Source: CAVUAA01 sp963739345 (GTDB lineage: Bacteria; Chlamydiota; Chlamydiia; Chlamydiales; JAFEGQ01). Taken from it: a stretch of 64,000 bases of DNA. This document shows, in pieces, positions 34,206 to 42,445 of the stretch (position 1 is the stretch's first letter; the number at the start of each line of letters is the position of its first letter). The DNA lies in assembly GCA_963739345.1 (NCBI GenBank), contig CAVUAA010000001.1, positions 372,001-436,000 on the forward strand. Direction: 5' to 3'. Position numbers and translations under genes: made by a program. The notes beneath the pieces were generated by a model that saw only the letters and a list, made by a program, of their open reading frames with translations, ran no database searches and was not told the origin of the DNA.

Positions 34206-35637
34206 TGTTCGTGTTCCTGTTGGGTTGTAGAAGTTGGCGGAAGGGGCGGCCAACGGCGAGGACGGCGCCGGTGGCAGCGGCGAGGGAGAGGAAGACGATG
34301 CCGGCGGCAAAGGGTGCGGTTCCCATGATGTCGGGGACGGCTAAGAGGAGGCCCTGCTGGATAACGGCGCCACCAGTTTTACCAATGGTGGGGCTGACGC
34401 CGTCGACAAAGGTTTTCCCTTGAGTTTGCAGGGTGGAGGAGAGGGGGAGGTAGGCCATCTCCTTGGCAGGATCAGCAAAGGCCTGGCGGGAGGCGCGGGA
34501 GGTGCAGTTGTGGAGGGCTCCAAAGAAGACGGCGAGGCCAAGGGGGGCTGCGATGGGTCCTTTGAAGAGGAAGAAGAAGAAGGCGAAGCTTGTGATGGCA
34601 AGGACGGCAGGGGTGAGGAGGGTGATGGAGAGCCAGCCGAAGCGGCGGGTCATGTTGCCGGAGATGAAGAGGCTGGCGATGATACCCAGGATGCCCGTCC
34701 AGCGGAGCACTTTGCCGGTACAGCCGCAGAAGTCGGCCGGGTTGGGGTAGAGGCGGTGCATCTGCTCTTTCCAGAGCACTTCAACGAGGTTGAAGGCGAC
34801 GTACTCGGCGATGATCATGATGGCGATGCACATGAGGACGCGGGAACGGAAGACGAGGCGGAGCGCCTCAATGGCTGAACGCGGTTTGTACGCCTCCGGA
34901 ATGGGGTCGGTGGTGGGGGGGACTCGTCCCTCTTCTTTGCCGTGGGCCCGGTGGACCCAGGCGAAGAGGAAGAGGCAGAGGATGCCGACGAGAGCAACCA
35001 GGGAGATGAGAAGGGTGAGCATGCTGCTCCACTCAAAGCCGCTGGTGGCGATGGTGATCTCGCCTGCGAGCCAGCCGGAGAGGCTGCCCCCCACCATGAG
35101 GGGGGCGTAGAGGCGCTGAGCCTCAGAGAGATCGGTGCGCGAATTGACGTAGCCCCAGAAGAGGACGAGGAGGACCACCACTTTCCATAGCTCGCAGACG
35201 ACGTAGAAGAGGGAGATGGGCCACTGGCGGATGAGCTCAATGGGGGCAGCGAAGCCGGCGGGTAGGTGGGTATAGAGGGTGGTGGCAAGGGAGTCGAGGG
35301 CGAGCATTTCACGCGCGGGGTAAAGAAAGAGCACAAATACGACGAAATAAATAAGAAATGCGCTGGTGCCGAGGTAGAAGACGGTGGGGCGGGAGAGTTT
35401 TCTATAGAGGAGGCTCATGAGGAGGGCGGCGCCGATAACGGCAGGGAGAACCCCCCAAAGTTTGAGGAAGGGGATGACGGCGGCGCCGCTTTCGGACATG
35501 GTGACGACGACGGTATCCTTGATCGGACGAAGAAGGTAGTAGTTAAAACAAATAAAAAATCCGAGGAGGAAGGTGGGGATGAATTTTCCCCACTCGGAAC
35601 GCTGGACGGGCCACAAGCTCTTCAAAAACTGCAACAT
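34171..35637 (-). CDS. ntt: TLC-family ATP/ADP (nucleotide) translocase
   Basis: This 12-helix inner-membrane carrier exchanges host nucleotides; in chlamydiae some paralogues swap ATP for ADP and others import several NTPs. The 488 residues begin LWPVQRSEWGKFIPTFLLGFFICFNYYLLRPIKDTVVV, the family signature with the essential Lys in RPIKDT. VEVLWKEQMHRLYPNPADF and RQAFADPAKEMAYLPLS are further conserved blocks with charged residues in the carrier path. I cannot say from sequence which nucleotides are moved. The gene is a clear marker of an energy-parasitic lifestyle. Confidence 0.95.
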   Translation of the reverse strand: MLQFLKSLWPVQRSEWGKFIPTFLLGFFICFNYYLLRPIKDTVVVTMSESGAAVIPFLKLWGVLPAVIGAALLMSLLYRKLSRPTVFYLGTSAFLIYFVVFVLFLYPAREMLALDSLATTLYTHLPAGFAAPIELIRQWPISLFYVVCELWKVVVLLVLFWGYVNSRTDLSEAQRLYAPLMVGGSLSGWLAGEITIATSGFEWSSMLTLLISLVALVGILCLFLFAWVHRAHGKEEGRVPPTTDPIPEAYKPRSAIEALRLVFRSRVLMCIAIMIIAEYVAFNLVEVLWKEQMHRLYPNPADFCGCTGKVLRWTGILGIIASLFISGNMTRRFGWLSITLLTPAVLAITSFAFFFFLFKGPIAAPLGLAVFFGALHNCTSRASRQAFADPAKEMAYLPLSSTLQTQGKTFVDGVSPTIGKTGGAVIQQGLLLAVPDIMGTAPFAAGIVFLSLAAATGAVLAVGRPFRQLLQPNRNTNSGNDLNQAMPG

Positions 35638-35706
35638 AGGGAGCGAGTATAGCCACGCTGGTGACGGCGGTCAAGGGGGCTGATGAAAGATTAACGGAAA
35701 AAAGAC

Positions 35707-35734
35707 TTTACTTTTCGCGGCGCGGCGCTAATGT
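35707..35734 (+). promoter_or_regulatory. possible promoter upstream of omcA-omcB
   Basis: TTTACT (35707-35712) and TAATGT (35729-35734) are 16 bases apart, about 106 bases before the omcA ATG. A CAAAAC/GTTTTG inverted pair lies in the leader near 35789-35805. The match is moderate. In Chlamydia these envelope genes are transcribed late in the cycle. Confidence 0.35.
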
Positions 35735-35840
35735 AGGAATTAGAGATCGATCGGTAGGCCGGAGGGCCTGCCATAGATTTTATAACTTGCAAAACAAGTG
35801 TTTTGTACGTTCACCCAGAACAAAAACCGAGAGGTATGTC

Positions 35841-36044
35841 ATGACTAAACTCGTTTCTCTTAAAGCTTTGGCCCTTGTTGCCCTAGCTGCTGTTGTATAT
35901 AGCTGCGCCGGATGCTGCTGCGATCCTTGCGAGCCTTGTTGCGAACCTAAGTGCTGTGAGCCAGCTCCTTGCTGCGCACAGCCTTGCTGCCCACAGCCTG
36001 AGCCTTGCTGCGCACAGCCGTCTTGCGGCCCTTGCTGCCGATAG
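35841..36044 (+). CDS. omcA: small cysteine-rich outer-membrane lipoprotein OmcA
   Basis: From the ATG at 35841 (after GAGAGG) the product is 67 residues: a signal peptide MTKLVSLKALALVALAAVVYS, a lipobox ending in Cys22, and a mature part with 18 cysteines by my count in 46 residues. The mature part is built from EPCC, QPCC and KCCEP units, encoded by near-repeats of a CCTTGCTGC-CACAG theme. In chlamydiae OmcA is a late, disulfide-bonded envelope lipoprotein encoded just upstream of omcB, as here. It is shorter but even more Cys-dense than the classical protein. Confidence 0.9.
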   Translation: MTKLVSLKALALVALAAVVYSCAGCCCDPCEPCCEPKCCEPAPCCAQPCCPQPEPCCAQPSCGPCCR

Positions 36045-36072
36045 TAGAATTAGGAAATCATAGAGAGAACAA

Positions 36073-37560
36073 ATGATCAAAAACCTAAAACTACTCTGCT
36101 TGGCAGTACTTGCGGTCAGTCTCGTAAGTTGTGGTGGTGGCGCCCGCCAGTCTAAGTGCGGCGTTGTTGGAACCATGCCAGCTGATCCGTGTCAGAGCCC
36201 GAAGGAGTGCATTGAGTGCACCGACGGGATCGTACGCGTGATCCGCTGCATGCCCAACGAAGTCACCTTGGGGCAGGATTTCAATGTAATCCTGCAAGCC
36301 ACTGCAACTGCGACCTGCACCGACGTCGTCATTAAGGAAAAGATGGCCAACGGTCTCATTTATGTTTCTTCGGATCCAGCCGCTGAGGTGAATGGAAACG
36401 AATTGACATGGGACTTAGGCGATCTTGCCAATGGCGAGTGCCGGCAGTTAACCGTCACGTACACAGCCTCAGCTGAAGGGTGCTATACTAGCTGCTACAC
36501 TGTAGAAGCTAATCCCTGCTGCTGCCAGTCTGTTCGTGTCGGCTGCCCGGAGCTTACGATCTGCAAAACAGGAACCCAGTGCGTGCGCTTGGGCTGCCCT
36601 GTTCAGTACCGTATTCAAGTCTCCAACCAAGGTTCTATGATGGCCCGTGACGTAGTCCTCACCGACTACGTACCGGACGAGCTTCGCCACTCTTCGGGGT
36701 GCAAAGAGCTCGTTTGGTGTCTTGGTGATCTAGCGCCGTGTGATAGCAAGACAGTTGATGTCTGCTTTGATACGGTCAAGTGTGGACGTACGATCAACCG
36801 TGCTACGGCTGTATCGTGCAACTGTCCTCCGATCACTGACACCGCGTGCACGTGCATCGACTACTGCTGCATCAGCCTCGATAAGACCGGTCCTTGTGGC
36901 CCGATTGTCGTCGGTAAAGATGCTACGTACAAGATCACGGCCAAGAACAACGGTAACACTGATCTCACTAACGTGAAGATCATTGACGTCGTGCCGTCTG
37001 GTGCTCGCATCAAGTCGGCTCCTGGCGCTGAAGTTCAAGGTAACCGCGCAACCTGGATCGTTGATACGTTCCCGGCCGAGGGTACCAAAGAATTTGAGTT
37101 GACTATGACGTCATGCTCACACGGTTGTTTAACCAACTGTGCAAGTGTTTGCTGCTCGGAAGAGTGTGCAGACAAGGCGTGTGCTACCACCCGTTGGATT
37201 GGTGTCGCAGGCATTTGGCTAGGTATGAAGAGCACCCGTAACCCGGTGTGTGTTGGTCTTGAGACTGAGTTCTGCGTATGTGTGCAGAACCAGGGCTTTG
37301 CCGACGACCATAACGTGAAGATCGTGGTTGAGTTCCCAAGTGAACTCGAGCCGCTAAGCGCGACTGGTCCCGTCAATTACAAGATTGACGGACGTACGGT
37401 TACTTTCGATGTGATCCCGACGTTACACGCCGGCCGCACCGAATCGTTCCGCATCCGAGCTATGTCTAAGAAGCCAGGTGATGCCCGTGTGAAGGCTTCG
37501 GTTAAGTCCGAACTTCTCAAGGACCCTGTCACTACGGAAGAAGCTGTTAACGTTTATTAA
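36073..37560 (+). CDS. omcB: large cysteine-rich envelope protein OmcB
   Basis: OmcB forms the disulfide-linked periplasmic layer that replaces much of the rigidity of peptidoglycan in chlamydial elementary bodies. The 495-residue protein has several DUF11-type repeats, for example GTQCVRLGCPVQYRIQVSNQG and GKDATYKITAKNNGNTDLTNVKIIDVVPSGA, with many paired cysteines. Unlike what I recall of Chlamydia OmcB, the signal peptide ends in a lipobox-like SLVSCGGG, so this version may be lipid-anchored. It lies 28 bases after omcA and is followed by a strong terminator. Confidence 0.96.
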   Translation: MIKNLKLLCLAVLAVSLVSCGGGARQSKCGVVGTMPADPCQSPKECIECTDGIVRVIRCMPNEVTLGQDFNVILQATATATCTDVVIKEKMANGLIYVSSDPAAEVNGNELTWDLGDLANGECRQLTVTYTASAEGCYTSCYTVEANPCCCQSVRVGCPELTICKTGTQCVRLGCPVQYRIQVSNQGSMMARDVVLTDYVPDELRHSSGCKELVWCLGDLAPCDSKTVDVCFDTVKCGRTINRATAVSCNCPPITDTACTCIDYCCISLDKTGPCGPIVVGKDATYKITAKNNGNTDLTNVKIIDVVPSGARIKSAPGAEVQGNRATWIVDTFPAEGTKEFELTMTSCSHGCLTNCASVCCSEECADKACATTRWIGVAGIWLGMKSTRNPVCVGLETEFCVCVQNQGFADDHNVKIVVEFPSELEPLSATGPVNYKIDGRTVTFDVIPTLHAGRTESFRIRAMSKKPGDARVKASVKSELLKDPVTTEEAVNVY

Positions 37561-37587
37561 CAGCCACTTCTAAGGCTTTAGCCTAGA

Positions 37588-37618
37588 GGGCGTCCGGTTT
37601 TCCGGACGCCCTTTTTTT
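37588..37618 (+). terminator. rho-independent terminator of omcA-omcB
   Basis: A ten-base-pair GC-rich stem (37588-37597 with 37602-37611), a TTTT loop and seven T residues directly after it. It is the clearest intrinsic terminator in the window. Confidence 0.93.
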
Positions 37619-37623
37619 ATTAG

Positions 37624-37732
37624 CTGAACGCCAACGGGTCTGGCTCGAAAAAGTGAGTGCCGGCCGCAGGACGGTGGTCATTTTTTGGTGCCTGACCCTA
37701 CGCGTTGGGCTTAGATTGTCATCATTGGGTTG
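37624..37732. repeat. diverged copy of the 14036-14199 palindromic element
   Basis: Bases 37692-37730 align with 14148-14188: both read CCTACG-GTT-GCTTA and end in a CATTGGGT unit. The left part (37627-37650) pairs imperfectly with the right part. It lies between the omcB terminator and the nadK stop. It also shares GGTGCCTG with the palindrome at 4208 and GCCTGACCCTA with the one at 31665. Confidence 0.7.
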
Positions 37733-37733
37733 T

Positions 37734-38576
37734 CTACGACCTGAGGCGTCCTTTCCAGCCGAGTTTGCTGCGCAGAGTAGCGTAGTAGTCGTGGCGGGCG
37801 AGGGAGACGAGGCGGAAGCGCTCTTGGGCTGGGGCGATGTGGAGCATCTCACCTGTGTTGAGGCTGAAGCGGGAGAGGCCGTCGAAGGCCACTTCGACGG
37901 GATCGTAGTCGGAGAGGTATTGGATCTGAATCTCGTGCTGGGGGAGGAGGACGATGGGGCGGTTGGAGACGGTGTGGGGGCAGATGGGGGTGATGACGAT
38001 GGCGTCGAGCTCAGGGGTAAGGATAGGGCCGCCGGCGGCGAGGGAGTAGGCGGTGGAGCCGGTGGGGGTGGCGATGATGAGGCCGTCAGCTTCAAAGGTG
38101 TTGAGGTAGTTGCCGTCGACGTGGAGGGCGAGGCCGACAAGGCTTGGGTTTTTGGCCCGGTGGATGACAATCTCGTTGACGGCACGACAGGACTTCTGTT
38201 CGACAGTCTCGCCCAACATCATGAGCCGCTCTTGGATGCGGAAGTTGCCGTCAATGAGGTCTTGGAGGGAGGGGTAGATCTCGGGGATGGGGACGTCGGT
38301 GAGGAAGCCGAGGTGGCCCAGGTTAATGCCGAGGATGGGGGCTGTGAGCTCGGGGTGGCCATGAATGAGGCGGAGGATGGTGCCATCACCTCCCATACAG
38401 ATGACGAAGTCGATGGAGTCGGGTTTGACGGAGGAGTAAGCGGGGGCACCCACCTCTTTGGCGCTCTCGTCTTGGACGACAACGTCCACTTTGCGCGATT
38501 GAAGAAATTCGCGGATGCCGATGGCGAGACTCTTAGAGGTTTTTTTTGTTAGGTTGGGAAAAAGAGCGATGCGCAT
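37734..38576 (-). CDS. nadK: NAD kinase
   Basis: NadK makes NADP from NAD and ATP. The 280-residue protein has the nucleotide-binding motif ICMGGDGTILRLIHGHPEL, the NE motif in AVNEIVIHRA, and the glycine-rich TPTGSTAYSLAAGGPIL, all at the expected spacing, plus the INLGHLGFLTD block. The ATG is one base from the xseB stop on the same strand, so it is the last gene of xseA-xseB-nadK. Confidence 0.95.
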   Translation of the reverse strand: MRIALFPNLTKKTSKSLAIGIREFLQSRKVDVVVQDESAKEVGAPAYSSVKPDSIDFVICMGGDGTILRLIHGHPELTAPILGINLGHLGFLTDVPIPEIYPSLQDLIDGNFRIQERLMMLGETVEQKSCRAVNEIVIHRAKNPSLVGLALHVDGNYLNTFEADGLIIATPTGSTAYSLAAGGPILTPELDAIVITPICPHTVSNRPIVLLPQHEIQIQYLSDYDPVEVAFDGLSRFSLNTGEMLHIAPAQERFRLVSLARHDYYATLRSKLGWKGRLRS

Positions 38577-38794
38577 TACTCGAATTCCTCGGTGTGCAGC
38601 TCGCCTGAGCGGCTCTTGACGAGCTTCTCGATCTTCTGCTCGGCGGAGGTGAGCCGCTTGCTACACTGCTTAATCAGCTTGTCGGCCTCCTCGTAGAGCT
38701 TGATGGCGTCGTCGAGGGGGACTTGCCCTGAGCTCATCTTGTTGAGGATCTCTTCGAGGCGGGAAAATGCTTTTTCGAAGGTGGGTTCAGTCAT
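38576..38794 (-). CDS. xseB: exodeoxyribonuclease VII small subunit
   Basis: XseB binds XseA to form the single-strand nuclease ExoVII. The 72-residue protein shows the family helical hairpin: FEKAFSRLEEILNKMSSGQVPLDDAIKLYEE then LIKQCSKRLTSAEQKIEKL. It overlaps xseA by eight bases and touches nadK. Confidence 0.95.
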   Translation of the reverse strand: MTEPTFEKAFSRLEEILNKMSSGQVPLDDAIKLYEEADKLIKQCSKRLTSAEQKIEKLVKSRSGELHTEEFE

Positions 38795-39989
38795 GAGTTA
38801 CTTTGTTGACGGTTAGGGCTGCTTGCCCATCGGAAAGGTGAGCGGTGACGCCTCCACCGACGGCGAGTTGTTTGACCGAATTTAGCACGTGCTCTCCCTT
38901 TTCATCAAAAAGGATGGAGTAGCCCCGATTGAGGACGTTGTGAGGGTTGAGCGCTTGGTGTTGTTTTTGGAGGGCGAGGAGGGTGAGTGTATCCCGCTGG
39001 AGGCGTTGCTGCACGAGGTGGTCAAGGTGGACGCGGATGTCGTCGATCCGCTGCATGTAGGTGCCTAAGATGGCGTAGGGGTCTGTGAGGAGGGGGTGGG
39101 TGGAGAAGCGGTGGAGCTGCGCGCGGGCGTGCGAGACGAGGTGGGTGAGTGTCTGGGTGAGCCTGGCGCCGGTCTGTTCGAGGAAGCGGAGGTGTTGCGC
39201 TTTTTCGGCGGTGACCAGTTCGGCGGCAGCAGACGGGGTTGGGGCGCGGAGGTCGGCCACATACTCGGCAATGGAGTGGTCGCTCTCATGGCCGACGGCG
39301 CAGACGATGGGAATTTCGCTCTCAAAGATGGCCTTAGCGACAATCTCTTCGTTGAAGGCCCACAGATCTTCGAGGCTCCCACCTCCGCGGCCAACAATCA
39401 TGACGTCGCACAGCTTTTCTCTGTTCAGATCGCGGATGGCGGTAGCTATCTCCTCGGCAGCTCCAGGACCCTGAACGAGGACGGGGTAGATGAGGATGTG
39501 AAGGCCGCCGTGGCGGCGGGCAAGGACGTTGATGATGTCCCGCACGGCAGCGCCCGTGGGACTGGTAACGACGGCTACCCGCTGCGGAAAGGAGGGGAGG
39601 GGCTTTTTGTGCTCGGCCCGGAACCATCCCCGGCGGGCAATCTCCTTTTTAAGTTCTTCGAGCTTGAGGAGGAGGGCGCCGAGGCCGACGAAGTGGAGCT
39701 CGCGGACCACCAGCTGATAGGAGCCGCGGGGTGGGTAGACGTCGATGTCGCCGCACACCATGATCTGATCGCCATCTTTGGGGAGGGTGGAGAGGTTGGA
39801 GGCGACCCCTCGCCACATCACAGCAGAAATTTGAGCCTTCTCGTCCTTAAGGGAAAAATAGAGGTGTCCAGAAGATTGCCGCTTGAAATTGCTAATTTCC
39901 CCTTGAATCCAGACGCGAGGGAACGCTCTTTCGAGGGTTTCCTTGATCGCGAGGGTGATTTGGCTGACAGTGCGGACGTCGCTGGACAA
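38787..39989 (-). CDS. xseA: exodeoxyribonuclease VII large subunit
   Basis: XseA is the catalytic subunit of ExoVII. The 400 residues start with an OB-fold (VSQITLAIKETLERAFPRVWIQGEISNF, SGHLYFSLKDEKAQISAVMW), followed by the nuclease core with VAVVTSPTGAAVRDIINVLARR, DVMIVGRGGGSLEDLWAFNEE and PIVCAVGHESDHSIAEYVADLRAPTPSAAA. A coiled coil and a C-terminal NRGYSILFDEKG block close the protein. The divergent promoter for tpiA lies at its 5' end. Confidence 0.96.
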   Translation of the reverse strand: MSSDVRTVSQITLAIKETLERAFPRVWIQGEISNFKRQSSGHLYFSLKDEKAQISAVMWRGVASNLSTLPKDGDQIMVCGDIDVYPPRGSYQLVVRELHFVGLGALLLKLEELKKEIARRGWFRAEHKKPLPSFPQRVAVVTSPTGAAVRDIINVLARRHGGLHILIYPVLVQGPGAAEEIATAIRDLNREKLCDVMIVGRGGGSLEDLWAFNEEIVAKAIFESEIPIVCAVGHESDHSIAEYVADLRAPTPSAAAELVTAEKAQHLRFLEQTGARLTQTLTHLVSHARAQLHRFSTHPLLTDPYAILGTYMQRIDDIRVHLDHLVQQRLQRDTLTLLALQKQHQALNPHNVLNRGYSILFDEKGEHVLNSVKQLAVGGGVTAHLSDGQAALTVNKVTHD

Positions 39990-40011
39990 AGAAGCTCCTA
40001 TGTTCTAAACT
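39983..40011 (+). promoter_or_regulatory. putative promoter of tpiA-secG-def
   Basis: TGGACA (39983-39988) and TAAACT (40006-40011) are 17 bases apart. The tpiA ATG follows 22 bases later after a TAGGAG ribosome-binding site. The -35 overlaps the start of the divergent xseA gene. Confidence 0.5.
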
Positions 40012-40033
40012 CCCTTACTTTAGGAGAAAAATA

Positions 40034-40747
40034 ATGGCACGTACCCGTTTGATCGCCGGCAACTGGAAGATGTATAAGACAGTCCCTGAGGCAGTCGATT
40101 TCGTCAAAACCCTAGCACCGCTTGTTGCAGACAGTCAAGCTGAGGTGTTGCTAGCTGTTCCCTACACTGCGATTGCGGCGGCGGCCGAGGCTGCGGCTGG
40201 AACCAATATTCTCATTGGGGCGCAGAACATGAACGACGCCTCTGAGGGGGCGTTTACCGGCGAGATTGCGGCGCGGATGCTGGTGGATGCAGGGGCCAGA
40301 TTTGTCATTCTTGGCCACTCGGAGCGGCGGCATGTTTTTGGCGAGTCTGATGAGTTTATCAATCGGAAAGTGAAGCGGGCGCTAGCTGACGGCTTGCGTC
40401 CGATTGTCTGCGTTGGCGAGACTCTTGAGCAGCGGGAGGCGGGTCAAACCGACGAGGTGCTCGAGGGGCAGGTTGAGGGAAGTTTGAGCGGGATCGGCGG
40501 GGCAGACTTCGTCTTGGCCTACGAGCCGGTTTGGGCCATTGGGACGGGCAAGTCGGCCACCCCTGAGCAGGCGCAAAAAGAGCACGCCTTCTTGCGCGGG
40601 ATTGTGGGTGAGCACCAGATTCTCTACGGGGGATCGGTCAAGCCGGAAAATGCATCCGCGTTGCTGGCGCAAGAAGACATTGATGGATTATTGGTGGGAG
40701 GGGCATCCCTCGCGCCAGAGAGTTTTGCACAAATTGTGAAAGGATAA
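40034..40747 (+). CDS. tpiA: triosephosphate isomerase
   Basis: TpiA interconverts DHAP and glyceraldehyde-3-phosphate. The 237-residue protein has all active-site pieces: AGNWKMYK (Asn and Lys), ILGHSERRHVFGE (catalytic His), FVLAYEPVWAIGTGKSATPEQ (catalytic Glu and mobile loop), and LYGGSVKPENASAL with VGGASL for phosphate binding. It is slightly shorter than the usual 250. It precedes secG by three bases. Confidence 0.97.
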   Translation: MARTRLIAGNWKMYKTVPEAVDFVKTLAPLVADSQAEVLLAVPYTAIAAAAEAAAGTNILIGAQNMNDASEGAFTGEIAARMLVDAGARFVILGHSERRHVFGESDEFINRKVKRALADGLRPIVCVGETLEQREAGQTDEVLEGQVEGSLSGIGGADFVLAYEPVWAIGTGKSATPEQAQKEHAFLRGIVGEHQILYGGSVKPENASALLAQEDIDGLLVGGASLAPESFAQIVKG

Positions 40748-40750
40748 GAA

Positions 40751-41047
40751 ATGATTGCACTCTACTATGTGGGCTTAGCCCTCTTTCTCTTTTGCTGCTT
40801 CCTCCTTTGCGTCGTGATCATGATGCAGGAGAGCAAGAGCATGGGGCTTGGCGCCTCTTTTGGCGGCGACGCCGGAGATTCGGTCTTTGGAACGGCTACT
40901 GCCGAAGTGTTGAAGCGGTTCACTGGATGGTTGGCTGTTGTCTTCATGGGAGCCTGTTTGATGCTCAGCTTCTGGACCGCAGCCATTGACCACGCGAAGC
41001 AGGTGCGGCAGCCACCGTCGATTGAGAGTGGGGCCGATGCCGCTTGA
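40751..41047 (+). CDS. secG: preprotein translocase subunit SecG
   Basis: SecG is the small accessory subunit of the SecYEG channel. The 98 residues show two membrane helices (LYYVGLALFLFCCFLLCVVIMMQ and FTGWLAVVFMGACLMLSFWTA) joined by the conserved loop SKSMGLGASFGGDAGDSVFGT. The ATG is three bases after tpiA, and tpiA-secG pairs are common in bacteria. The def gene begins 11 bases before its end. Confidence 0.93.
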   Translation: MIALYYVGLALFLFCCFLLCVVIMMQESKSMGLGASFGGDAGDSVFGTATAEVLKRFTGWLAVVFMGACLMLSFWTAAIDHAKQVRQPPSIESGADAA

Positions 41048-41561
41048 GGTCGCATACTATGGGAATCCGGTGCTCCGGAAGAAGTGTGAGCCGATTGAGG
41101 AGGTGACCGATGAGCACCGGGAGCTGGCGAAGGAGATGCTCGCCCGCCTCGATGAGTGGAACGCGTGGGGAATGTCGGCTCCTCAAGTGGGCTACTCCAT
41201 CCGCCTCTTCGTCATCCGGATGGATCCCTTTCGGCCCGATGGCTCTAAGCAGATCGGCACCCCTTATGTCTGCATCAACCCGGTCTTATCCGATCCGTCG
41301 AGTGAAATCTTGATGGGTGATGAGGGGTGCGTCTCTCTTCCCGGCCTCCGCGTTCCCGTCGAACGTCCCCAAGCGATCACCATTGACGCCCTCGACATCA
41401 ACGGTGAGCCGTTCACCTTTCGCCCCCAAGATTGGCACGCCCGCCTCTTCATGCACGAGAACGACCACCTCAACGGCGTCCTCCACATCGACCGGACCGA
41501 CCCAAAAAGCCGGAAGAAGGCTGAGCCGGCTCTTCGCAAGATGAAGAAGAAATACAACTGA
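41037..41561 (+). CDS. def: peptide deformylase
   Basis: Def removes the formyl group from new N-terminal methionines. From the ATG at 41037 the product is 174 residues. All metal-site motifs are present: NAWGMSAPQVG (motif I), GDEGCVSLPG with the Cys ligand (motif II), and LFMHENDHLNGVL with both His ligands and the catalytic Glu (motif III). It overlaps secG by 11 bases. The stop codon overlaps the ATG of a second, degenerate deformylase gene by one base. Confidence 0.94.
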   Translation: MPLEVAYYGNPVLRKKCEPIEEVTDEHRELAKEMLARLDEWNAWGMSAPQVGYSIRLFVIRMDPFRPDGSKQIGTPYVCINPVLSDPSSEILMGDEGCVSLPGLRVPVERPQAITIDALDINGEPFTFRPQDWHARLFMHENDHLNGVLHIDRTDPKSRKKAEPALRKMKKKYN

Positions 41562-42034
41562 TGGCCCTCCGTCTGTTCGGTGATCCCATCTTTCGGCAGC
41601 GGGCTGAGCCGGTGGGTGAGATCGAAAGGGGAGTGCGTGGGGTGGTCGAACAGATCATCGCCGCTATGGATGAGCATGGCGCCATCGGACTGTCCGCTGT
41701 TCACGTCGGCCATCTAATGCGGATTGTGGTGATTCGTCTGCAGCCGGGCGACACGCCCGCCGTCTACATCAACCCAACTTTATCAGACCCATCGCCTGAG
41801 CGGGAGATGGGAGAAGAGGGGAGCATCTCCTGGCCCGGCGTCCGCGCGCCAGTGGAGCGCCCCCTGGCGATTACGGTGGAGGCGCAAGATCTCCAAGGGA
41901 ACACCACCACTCACCGTCTTGAGGGTTTAGAGGCGCGCGTCCTCATGCATGAGAACGATCAGCTCAACGGGGTAATGTTCATTGATCGAGTGAGAGGAAA
42001 AGCCAGAAAGGCCCTTCCTCCCATCAAGAATTAA
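41561..42034 (+). CDS. peptide deformylase paralogue lacking metal ligands
   Basis: A 157-residue paralogue of the preceding def. The fold is recognisable: LRLFGDPIFRQRAEPV, VYINPTLSDPSPEREMGEEG and VLMHENDQLNGVMFIDRV. Yet motif I is GLSAVHVG (Gln to His), motif II is EEGSISWPG (metal Cys to Ser), and motif III is HENDQ (second metal His to Gln). A normal Fe/Zn site cannot form, so it is probably inactive as a deformylase. The overlap with def suggests linked translation and perhaps a regulatory or heterodimer role; this is inference. Confidence 0.85.
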   Translation: MALRLFGDPIFRQRAEPVGEIERGVRGVVEQIIAAMDEHGAIGLSAVHVGHLMRIVVIRLQPGDTPAVYINPTLSDPSPEREMGEEGSISWPGVRAPVERPLAITVEAQDLQGNTTTHRLEGLEARVLMHENDQLNGVMFIDRVRGKARKALPPIKN

Positions 42035-42366
42035 ATGCTTGCCCGTCGTCCCTTACGGGCGAATTTAAATGCTGTGACGCTAGACAAAAGAGCTAGCATC
42101 ATCATGATCAGGTGGGGCATCACCGCCATTGTTGCGAAAAAAGAAATCGTGAATTTGACGCCGATTGCTAGTGATAGCATCAAAGCAACAAACGCAGCCT
42201 TCTGACTCTCAGTTTTCTTCACGGCTCGTGCACAGAACAAGAGGACCAAGCCCCCACCTACGCCGGTTACCAGCGACGGCACACTATCTGCCTTCAAATA
42301 GCCTGTTAATCCGCCAGCAATACAAACAACGGCAAAAAGAGTGATTGCCAAAGGTCCAAACTTCAT
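42031..42366 (-). CDS. TMEM14/UPF0136-like small membrane protein
   Basis: From the ATG at 42366, preceded by AGGAGG at good spacing, the product is 111 residues with four hydrophobic segments. The N-terminal half (ITLFAVVCIAGGLTGYLKADSVPSLVTGVGGGLVLL) matches the GGxxGYxKxxSxxSLxxG pattern of the Tmemb_14 family, found in eukaryotic organelles and cyanobacteria. Its function in bacteria is unknown. The stop overlaps that of the deformylase paralogue on the other strand by three bases. Confidence 0.72.
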   Translation of the reverse strand: MKFGPLAITLFAVVCIAGGLTGYLKADSVPSLVTGVGGGLVLLFCARAVKKTESQKAAFVALMLSLAIGVKFTISFFATMAVMPHLIMMMLALLSSVTAFKFARKGRRASI

Positions 42367-42445
42367 CGAGCGCCTCCTGGGTTGGGCTTCTTGACCCATC
42401 ACATCAGACCTGTCCGAATAATTGCAATGCTGTTACGCTTTTGGC

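Noticed and set aside
35661..35840. Upstream extension of the omcA frame
   Set aside because: The ATG at 35841 starts a perfect lipoprotein signal and has a ribosome-binding site; the upstream codons look like leader sequence.
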